Assembly (NCBI GenBank): GCA_964447145.1
Contig: CAYURW010000045.1
Location: 1 to 19,864, forward strand
Source of the DNA: BRH-c25 sp964447145
Lineage (GTDB): Bacteria > Bacillota > Clostridia > Lutisporales > Lutisporaceae
DNA: 19,864 nt
Direction: 5' to 3'
Numbering within the stretch: position 1 is the first letter of the stretch; each line of letters begins with the position of its first letter. The notes under the pieces are model-generated. The model did not search any database and was not told the DNA's origin. It saw only the letters and a program-made list of their open reading frames with translations. A program made the translations under genes and the position numbers. Positions 14,093 through 19,864 of this stretch are shown in pieces.

Positions 14093-15220
14093 ATGAATAA
14101 TTACAATATACTGATTGCTGCAATGCGGCTTGACATAGGGGGCGCAGAAACCCATATAACCGAGCTTGCCAAGGGGCTTTCCCGGGCCGGCTTCAATGTT
14201 TTTGCGGTCTCCGCCGGGGGTGTATACGAAAAGGAGCTCACCGACAACAATATTAAAGTGTATCATGTTCCCCTGGACAACAAAAAACCCCATAACGTAA
14301 TAAGAGCATATACCCAGCTGAAAAATATTATAAAAGAAGAAAATATCAGCCTGGTACATGCCCATGCGCGCATTCCCGGATTTATATGCGGGCTGCTTCA
14401 TAAAGAAATGCAGTTTCCCTTTGTCACTACCGCCCATGGTACCTGGAAAACCGGATACGGGCTTCGCTATATAACCAATTGGGGCCAGAAGACCATAGCT
14501 GTCAGCGAAGACATAAGAAAATACCTTCTGGACAACTACAAAATCGATGACAGCAATATCAAGGTTACAATCAATGGAATTGACACTGATAAGTTTTCTC
14601 CTTCCGTTGATTGCTCGGATATCGCCGCAGAGCTGGGCCTTGAACCGGAAGACATCAAAATAGTGTATATAAGCAGATTTGACAGCGACAGAAGCTATAT
14701 AATATACAAGCTCCTGGAAATTGTTCCGGAGCTTGCGGCAAATATCCAAAACCTCAAGGTTATTATGGTAGGCAGCGGAAATCTTCTGAGTCCGGTTAAA
14801 GAAAAGGCAGAAGGTATAAATAAATCCATCGGTCGGAAAGTAATTTCCCTCACCGGCCCCCGAACCGATATAAACAAATTTACCGCTTTAGCTGATTTGT
14901 TCATAGGCTTTGGCCGATCCTCCCTGGAGGCCCTTTCTGCCGGCAAACCTCTTATACTTGCAGGGAATGAAGGCTATATAGGGATATTGAATGAAGACAG
15001 CCTGGGAGCCGCAGCAGAGTCCAATTTTTCGGGCCGCGGAAAAAGCAGGGCCGAAAGCCAAAGATTCATGAAGGATATAATAAAGGTTATTAAGATGGAC
15101 AAAGAAGAAAGAAGAATCCTGGGGGACTTTGGCCGCAGCCTCATTGAAAACAGCTATTCAGTAAAGAGAATGGTGCAGGACAATATTGAGGTATATTTGC
15201 AGCTTTTGGATCGCAAATAA
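14093..15220 (+). CDS. GT4-family glycosyltransferase near csaB
   Basis: Retaining GT-B glycosyltransferase, 375 residues, with a clear site GGAGGAG before ATG 14093. The acceptor-domain start ILIAAMRLDIGGAETHITELAKGL (6-29) is a classic GT4 opening, followed by LVHAHARIPG and TTAHGTW. In the donor domain TIAVSEDIRKYL and INGIDTDKFSP are typical. The usual E-x7-E pair is incomplete: the second Glu is present in RSSLEALSAGKP, but the first is Ile. Such variants occur in GT4 enzymes of wall-polymer clusters, so it need not be inactive. It lies between murA and csaB, which suggests action on a wall-linked polysaccharide. Donor and acceptor are unknown. Confidence 0.88.
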   Translation: MNNYNILIAAMRLDIGGAETHITELAKGLSRAGFNVFAVSAGGVYEKELTDNNIKVYHVPLDNKKPHNVIRAYTQLKNIIKEENISLVHAHARIPGFICGLLHKEMQFPFVTTAHGTWKTGYGLRYITNWGQKTIAVSEDIRKYLLDNYKIDDSNIKVTINGIDTDKFSPSVDCSDIAAELGLEPEDIKIVYISRFDSDRSYIIYKLLEIVPELAANIQNLKVIMVGSGNLLSPVKEKAEGINKSIGRKVISLTGPRTDINKFTALADLFIGFGRSSLEALSAGKPLILAGNEGYIGILNEDSLGAAAESNFSGRGKSRAESQRFMKDIIKVIKMDKEERRILGDFGRSLIENSYSVKRMVQDNIEVYLQLLDRK

Positions 15221-15331
15221 AATACAACCTTTGGCGTATTCTATAAATCAAGAAAGCATTTCAAGATGCTCGAAATATTATTAAATGATATCTATCCAAA
15301 AATGTACAGTCCTTGAGAAAGGAATAAACCT
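15221..15331 (+). other. 111-base spacer before csaB
   Basis: No gene and no strong terminator or promoter is evident. A 5-bp stem (AGCAT/ATGCT) is too weak for termination. A/T-rich segments could hold a weak promoter, but no convincing -35/-10 pair was found. csaB is probably read from the murA promoter. Confidence 0.4.
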
Positions 15332-16426
15332 ATGTATGATGTTATGATTTCGGGTTATTACGGTTTTAGGAACAGCGGCGACGATGCAATTCTGGCAGCC
15401 ATTATAGATAACCTGAGAAGTATAAAAAATAATATACGGATCGTAGTACTGTCAAAAACCCCGGAGGCAACCGCCGCAAATTATGGGGTAGATTCCATTG
15501 ATCGTTTTAACCTTTTCAAGGTGATAGTAACAATGAGGAAAACAAAGCTTTTCCTGAACGGCGGAGGGAATCTTATTCAGGACGTTACCAGTACGCGCTC
15601 CCTTTTTTATTATTTGACCACAATTTGCCTTGCAAAGCTCCTGGGGCTCAAAGTCATGCTGTATGCCAACGGGATCGGGCCGGTCGCCGGACCCGTGAAC
15701 CGTTACTTTACCTCAAAAATAATAAATTCAGTGGACGTGATCACCCTGAGAGAAGCGACCTCGTCCCTGGAACTGGAAGCAATGGGGATCACCAAACCCA
15801 GAATAGTCATTACTGCGGACCCGGCATTGGGCTTAGAGCCGGCAGACCTTGATGGAACAAGGCAAATACTCGCAAAAGAAGGGATCCCCGAAGAAGGCCC
15901 TTTAGTTGGATTTTTCATTAGAAAATGGGAGGGCTATGAGGTTTATAGCCGGATAATCGCCCGCACGGCCGATTATTTGAAAGAAAAATACAACGCAGGA
16001 GCATTGTTCGTCCCCCTGCACTTTCCCGCAGACCTTTCGGTTGCAGAGGACATAGCCTCAAAAACTGAGAATGCCCCTTTTATTATAAAAAATATTTACA
16101 GTGCCGGCGAGATCCTCGGAATAATGCAAAAAATGGATCTGGTACTGGGGATGAGGCTCCATGCCCTTATATACTCTGTAAGCCTTGCAGTGCCTGTCAT
16201 TGGATTAATATATGATCCCAAGGTGCAGGGTTTCTTGGAATATGTGGACCAGCCTTCGGGAGGAAACGTCGAAAACCTGGACTTTGAAAAACTGAAAGGA
16301 CTTATTGACGAGATTTGGAGCAATAAATCGGAAATAGCCATTAAGCTTGCGGAGAGGAACAAAGTCCTTAAGCAAAAGGCATATGAAAATGCGGAAATTG
16401 CGATCGGCCTGTTGGAGGGAAGGTGA
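15332..16426 (+). CDS. csaB: Polysaccharide pyruvyl transferase CsaB
   Basis: Transfers pyruvate from PEP as a ketal onto a ManNAc residue of a secondary cell-wall polymer. In known systems this modification is the anchor for SLH-domain S-layer proteins. Motifs seen: the N-terminal GYYGFRNSGDDAIL (8-21), GGGNLIQD (77-84), YANGIGPV and GMRLHALIYS (273-282) with VPVIGLIYDPKV, together the pattern of the PS_pyruv_trans family. At 364 residues it is the usual size; there is no signal peptide, so it is cytosolic. AAAGGAA precedes ATG 15332. With TagA, two GT4 enzymes and a ligase nearby, a pyruvylated wall polymer is strongly suggested. No SLH-domain protein is in this window. Confidence 0.93.
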   Translation: MYDVMISGYYGFRNSGDDAILAAIIDNLRSIKNNIRIVVLSKTPEATAANYGVDSIDRFNLFKVIVTMRKTKLFLNGGGNLIQDVTSTRSLFYYLTTICLAKLLGLKVMLYANGIGPVAGPVNRYFTSKIINSVDVITLREATSSLELEAMGITKPRIVITADPALGLEPADLDGTRQILAKEGIPEEGPLVGFFIRKWEGYEVYSRIIARTADYLKEKYNAGALFVPLHFPADLSVAEDIASKTENAPFIIKNIYSAGEILGIMQKMDLVLGMRLHALIYSVSLAVPVIGLIYDPKVQGFLEYVDQPSGGNVENLDFEKLKGLIDEIWSNKSEIAIKLAERNKVLKQKAYENAEIAIGLLEGR

Positions 16427-16434
16427 AATGGGCG

Positions 16435-16460
16435 GGGTTTATAAGGCATAAGCCCTGTTT
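16435..16460 (+). terminator. Possible weak terminator after csaB
   Basis: GGGTTTAT (16435-16442) can pair with ATAAGCCC (16448-16455) with one G-U pair and a 5-base loop, followed by TGTTT. The T tract is short, so the call is weak. It lies in the 51-base gap between convergent genes, where a terminator is expected. Confidence 0.3.
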
Positions 16461-16477
16461 CCGGCCTGTGCAGTTCC

Positions 16478-16984
16478 TTATTGTGCCTTGCTCAAATTTT
16501 TTACATCCACTATTTTTGTTTCCATTACTATCATTTGAGTATCCAGTACCTGCTGCTGGTCCCTGTTTATATCCAGCCTTCCGTTTGCCCTGAAGCCGTA
16601 TTTTGTCTCCACTCCCGGAACCTGTATAGTTACACGCACATTGAACCTTCCGGGCTTTTCGGCCCATACCACGGTCCCGTCCGCTCTGGTAAGCTGCTCC
16701 ACCGCAGGGATAACCTCTTTGTCCACTATTTTGCCCATGGGGGTATCTGTCTTTGCATCATAAATATCTGCTCCAACTATTATAGCATCCACAGAGTATT
16801 GTCTGACTCCCTCAGCCAGCATCACAGTATACTCCAGCTTGTCGAACCTGGCAGCGTTACTGTGCCTGTCAATGGCGAAATACCTGTAGTATATCCCAAT
16901 TAAAAGAGCAGCCGCAAGCAGCAGTACCCCAAAATCCACAATATTTATTTTGCCAAACAGTCTTCCTTTTTCATCCAGAATCAT
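16478..16984 (-). CDS. DUF4330-type membrane-anchored protein, copy 2
   Basis: A 168-residue protein with a short cytoplasmic head (MILDEKGRLFGKINIVD), one membrane helix at about 18-36 and an external domain of about 130 residues with predicted beta strands (LEYTVMLAEGV, DAIIVGADIYD, FNVRVTIQVPG). The head DxKGRLFGKINIxD is the mark of the DUF4330 family; function unknown. GGGGGG precedes ATG 16984. It follows the similar protein at 16997-17491 after 12 bases. The paralogues align through the head, the GADIYD/GDPIRD region and the following K-V-K stretch, but diverge after that. Being last in the block with a glycosyltransferase and an O-antigen-ligase-type protein suggests a role in surface polymer assembly. 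Confidence 0.85.
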   Translation of the reverse strand: MILDEKGRLFGKINIVDFGVLLLAAALLIGIYYRYFAIDRHSNAARFDKLEYTVMLAEGVRQYSVDAIIVGADIYDAKTDTPMGKIVDKEVIPAVEQLTRADGTVVWAEKPGRFNVRVTIQVPGVETKYGFRANGRLDINRDQQQVLDTQMIVMETKIVDVKNLSKAQ

Positions 16985-16996
16985 TTTTACGCCCCC

Positions 16997-17491
16997 CTAC
17001 ATCCCCAATGTGATTTTTGTTACGAAGCCTTGATTTGCATATCCCTTACCTTTTATGGAAAATTTCTTGCCTACCTTTATTTCAGCACCGCCTATTATTA
17101 TATTGGCAGGGGTAATATTTGCCTGCCCCTCTATAGTTATTATTACATCGTACATATCGGGCACATCGGCTATAACATACTTGCCGTTTATTATATCCTC
17201 ATTCAGCATTGTGGCGTTTCTTGAGGCCTTGCCAACCACCGTACCCAGCTCATTTCCCCTTACATTGTCCCTTATGGGGTCTCCCGGGTTTATTGCGTCA
17301 ATAAAGTCCATATTAATATTGGTTATTTCAAATTCATAGATAACTTTGCTGGTTTCGATCACCTGCTTGCTTTTCCCCCCCAGGAATACCTGATATGCCC
17401 CTCCGGCGATCACTATAATAAGCAATACGATCAGCAGGTCTATAATATTTATTTTGCCGAACAGTCTTCCCTTCCCATCAATTAAAGCCAT
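16997..17491 (-). CDS. DUF4330-type membrane-anchored protein, copy 1
   Basis: A 164-residue protein of the same plan as its neighbour: head MALIDGKGRLFGKINIID, membrane helix about 19-36 (LLIVLLIIVIAGGAYQVFL), then an extracellular domain rich in beta strands. The domain includes GDPIRDNVRGNELGTVVGK and a repeated Ile/Gly pattern (NIIIGGAEIKVGKKFSIKG). AGGGTGG precedes ATG 17491, nine bases after the glycosyltransferase gene. No catalytic residues are evident. The family has no assigned function. Tandem copies suggest a heterodimer or two specialised partners; this is inference. Confidence 0.87.
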   Translation of the reverse strand: MALIDGKGRLFGKINIIDLLIVLLIIVIAGGAYQVFLGGKSKQVIETSKVIYEFEITNINMDFIDAINPGDPIRDNVRGNELGTVVGKASRNATMLNEDIINGKYVIADVPDMYDVIITIEGQANITPANIIIGGAEIKVGKKFSIKGKGYANQGFVTKITLGM

Positions 17492-17500
17492 ATGCCCACC

Positions 17501-18601
17501 CTATACCCTTCCTTTATTATTAATAATATTTTCATACAACCTCTCAATGCTCCCGGCCATTACACCGGAAGTAAACTGACCCGCCGCCAGCTTCCTGCCC
17601 CTGTCTCCCATAACAGCTCTTAGTTCCGCATCATTTATGAGCTTAAGAATGGCGTCTGCAAGCGCAGCTGAGTCCCCTACCGGAACGTTGTATCCGTCTT
17701 TCACTGCCTCTGGTATTCCCCCTGTATTGGAAGCTACAGACGGCTTCCCCAGGTGCATACCTTCAATAAGGGACAGACAGAGAGCTTCGGATAAAGAAGA
17801 AATAACATTGATATCCATAATGTTGAATATCTCATATACGTCCTCCAAAAAGCCTGTAAAAACAACTTTCCCCTCAAGCCCTGCCCTCCGGACAGCCTCC
17901 CTTGTCTCCTGCTCCATCGGGCCAATGCCTGCTATGAGGTACTTCACCCTACCATTGTCCCGGGAAATGATGCTTGCCGCATCAATAAAATATTTATGCC
18001 CCTTTACTTCCGCAAGCCGGGCAACAATTCCTACAACTATCTCATCTTCTGCAATACCCCATTTTCTCCTTATGATACCCTTCCCATCGGCATCAAGCTC
18101 CCTGACAGAGCTTATCCCTCCATATATCACAGAAATCTTATCCTCGCAAACACCGTTTTTGACCATGCTCTGCTTCGCTGCAGCCGAAACGGCTATTATG
18201 CCATCACTAAAGGAGTTGTTCAAAATCGAGTAGGCAAATCTGCTTATCCCTGTTTTCCTGCCGTCAATGCAGTGCTTTGTGGTAACAACCTTTGCCCCTG
18301 CAAATTTTGCTGCAAGCCTGGCAGACAATGATGCATGAGTATGAACAATTTGTGGCTTTTCCTTCCTGAAAATGCCGATCAAAGCTCCCGTCACACCTGC
18401 ATCAAAAGACTTGTCCCCCATTCCGTCCACAGATATAACACTGAATCCCAGATCCCTCACCCTGTCTGCCAGCAGGCTTCCCTTTGGAAGCACCGCCTTT
18501 ATATCATATCTTCCGGTATCTGCCGCATTTAGAAGGTTCAAGAGCCAAACCCCGGCACCGCCGATCTTCATATCGCTTAATACATGTATTACCTTTATCA
18601 T
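17501..18601 (-). CDS. GT4-family glycosyltransferase
   Basis: A 366-residue GT-B glycosyltransferase. The opening VIHVLSDMKIGGAGVWLLNLL is the GT4 nucleotide-sugar fold start. TKHCIDGRK, IAVSAAAKQSM and YGGI follow. The donor domain has VARLAEVKGHKYFIDAA and the full E-x7-E motif in SEALCLSLIEGMHLGKPSV, then TGGIPE. No membrane segment. The start ATG overlaps the stop of the upstream ligase-type gene in an ATGA arrangement, so the two are translationally coupled. The sugar is unknown; it is probably the capsule- or wall-polymer-type enzyme of this block. Confidence 0.92.
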   Translation of the reverse strand: MIKVIHVLSDMKIGGAGVWLLNLLNAADTGRYDIKAVLPKGSLLADRVRDLGFSVISVDGMGDKSFDAGVTGALIGIFRKEKPQIVHTHASLSARLAAKFAGAKVVTTKHCIDGRKTGISRFAYSILNNSFSDGIIAVSAAAKQSMVKNGVCEDKISVIYGGISSVRELDADGKGIIRRKWGIAEDEIVVGIVARLAEVKGHKYFIDAASIISRDNGRVKYLIAGIGPMEQETREAVRRAGLEGKVVFTGFLEDVYEIFNIMDINVISSLSEALCLSLIEGMHLGKPSVASNTGGIPEAVKDGYNVPVGDSAALADAILKLINDAELRAVMGDRGRKLAAGQFTSGVMAGSIERLYENIINNKGRV

Positions 18602-19864
18602 AGCTCCGTCATCCCTTCATCCTCCGATATAAGGGCTTTGGCTGCCATTCCGGATGCCAGTATGACCCAGAAAGTCAGAAGCACCCTGTTGTTGTACCAA
18701 ATGTTTTCCACCATTCCCTGAGCCAGATATCCTGACATGCCTGCAACAGCAGCTATCATAAAAGTCGTAATAAACCTGTCTCCGGTTTTGTAAAAACCTG
18801 CAAGCATTGTTTTATAATAGACGGCCCCCATGGCAAAAAACATCACAAATCCGGCAATACCCATCTCAATCAGGAGTTGAATGTAAATGTTGTGGGAGTG
18901 ATGCGCATAGGCAGCATTGAGAGAGTATTTAGGGTAAATAAGCTTAAAGGGTTCCAGTCCCAATCCTATCCCCGAGGGCCAATAATCCTTTACAATTTTT
19001 AAAGATCCAAGCCATACAGAGATCCTGTAAAATGAAGATGTATCAGAAAGGTTTCCTATGCTTGCAAACCTGTTTATTACTGATTGAGGCATTATTAGGG
19101 GCAGCATCATAAGGCCGACGACCCCGAGAATCACAAACCTTCTGTCCCTAAGTACTGCAAATAATGCAAAAGCAAGTATCAACCCGATATATGCCCCCCT
19201 TGAATAAGTATAGACCAGACATATCAGCATTACGAAGGCTATCCCCAATGTAATAAGCTTTGAGGTCCAGGCTCTCTGTCCCCACAGCATAGCCAGGGCA
19301 AGAGGTATTACCAGTACCAGGTATTCCCCGAGAACATTGGGGTTTTCAAAGGTGGAGCCTGCCCGAGCTTTAATATCTTCAAACAGGGTCGTGTCGACCC
19401 AGGCTGCCGAAGTAGCTCCCACGGTCTTTATCTGATAAAGCCCATATGCGGAAATAACAGCCGTGGAAAGCACCAGAAGCGCGATCATGGCATAGAGCTG
19501 CTCTCTTGTCTTTATGGTATTTACCAGTATGAAATAGAAAATTATGCAGGCTGCATATATAAGAAATTCAATTAAACTGTAGGAAGGAGTATATGATGTT
19601 ATTGTGCTGTATATTAGCACAACCCCAAACAGCACTACAAAATAGTCCAATCCTGTAACTCTGAACCTTATTGTTTTGTCCATGAGAAGCCTTGCTCCAT
19701 AAGCTGCTGAAGTAACAAGCACCAGCCCAAGAAGGGCTGTGGTCGGGGCTAAGGGTATGGCTCCCACAACGGCAAATACCCCTATTTCATATCGCCAAAA
19801 TACAAGTATGGCTCCAACAAGCGCCCCGGCTGCCATGATAAAGACCTTCGGAGGCAGGAAGTAC
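18598..19864 (-). CDS. O-antigen ligase/polymerase-type polytopic membrane protein, 5' end cut off
   Basis: The frame is open to the right edge (YFLPPKVFIM before the first visible Met at 19836), so the N-terminus lies outside; about 421 residues are visible. There are about ten hydrophobic helices. The Wzy_C/WaaL signature is seen in TYSRGAYIGLILAFALFAVL and in the external loop with YAHHSHNIYIQLLIEMGIAG, where the H-x-H-N cluster is diagnostic. The family joins lipid-linked glycans to an acceptor or polymerises them outside the membrane. It overlaps the GT4 gene by ATGA. Whether it acts as ligase or polymerase is not decided by sequence. Confidence 0.9.
   Translation of the reverse strand, partial: YFLPPKVFIMAAGALVGAILVFWRYEIGVFAVVGAIPLAPTTALLGLVLVTSAAYGARLLMDKTIRFRVTGLDYFVVLFGVVLIYSTITSYTPSYSLIEFLIYAACIIFYFILVNTIKTREQLYAMIALLVLSTAVISAYGLYQIKTVGATSAAWVDTTLFEDIKARAGSTFENPNVLGEYLVLVIPLALAMLWGQRAWTSKLITLGIAFVMLICLVYTYSRGAYIGLILAFALFAVLRDRRFVILGVVGLMMLPLIMPQSVINRFASIGNLSDTSSFYRISVWLGSLKIVKDYWPSGIGLGLEPFKLIYPKYSLNAAYAHHSHNIYIQLLIEMGIAGFVMFFAMGAVYYKTMLAGFYKTGDRFITTFMIAAVAGMSGYLAQGMVENIWYNNRVLLTFWVILASGMAAKALISEDEGMTEL

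Noticed and set aside
14015..14749. 244-codon minus-strand frame opposite the GT4 gene
   Set aside because: Shadow of a clear GT4 gene; no ribosome site or recognisable domain.
15250..15300. Terminator between the GT4 gene and csaB
   Set aside because: Only a 5-bp stem with no T tract; too weak to call.

Overview
This window looks like the chromosome of an endospore-forming, motile, anaerobic-type Firmicute (class Clostridia). The reasons are strong AGGAGG ribosome sites with ATG, GTG and TTG starts, a Gram-positive LexA box, sigma-K-like promoters before small Gly/Cys-rich hydrophobic genes, a CsaB/TagA cell-wall polymer set, a two-domain Lon-family protease and a chemoreceptor. I cannot name the genus. 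I see no rRNA, tRNA, CRISPR array, transposase or phage gene.

Layout: (1) Positions 1-1160, minus strand: three short genes that look like spore-coat or sporulation products. The first is cut by the left edge and ends in GSYGM pentapeptide repeats; the other two form a small operon encoding hydrophobic Gly/Phe-rich proteins. Two copies of a 40-bp repeat, spaced 739 bp apart, lie upstream of the two transcription units and each holds a sigma-K-like -35/-10 pair. (2) Positions 1320-3025, plus strand: a LexA (SOS) box and promoter, an unrecognised 87-residue protein and a Y-family DNA polymerase. (3) Positions 3022-11787, minus strand: a tightly packed run led by a Lon-family protease with its own promoter, then a chemoreceptor with an unusual C-terminal Cache-like domain, ahcY, mtaD, gltX and a GNAT acetyltransferase. 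AhcY and MtaD are 3 bases apart, and AhcY carries substitutions in its purine-contact motif that suggest S-inosylhomocysteine as substrate. (4) Positions 11888-19864: a cell-surface polymer region. tagA (minus) diverges from murA, a GT4 glycosyltransferase and csaB (plus). Facing them is a second minus-strand block: an O-antigen-ligase-type membrane protein cut by the right edge, a second GT4 enzyme and two tandem DUF4330-type proteins.

How it fits together: region 4 plausibly builds a pyruvylated secondary cell-wall polymer (TagA adds ManNAc, GT4 enzymes extend, CsaB adds the pyruvate ketal, the ligase/polymerase moves or joins it outside), with MurA supplying peptidoglycan precursor. Region 3 combines protein quality control, a chemoreceptor and recycling of S-adenosylhomocysteine, the by-product of methylation (including receptor methylation). 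Region 2 is a DNA-damage mutagenesis cassette. The most novel-looking points are the putative S-inosylhomocysteine route, the inverted-architecture chemoreceptor, the unknown partner of the SOS polymerase and the sigma-K-linked small-protein cluster.
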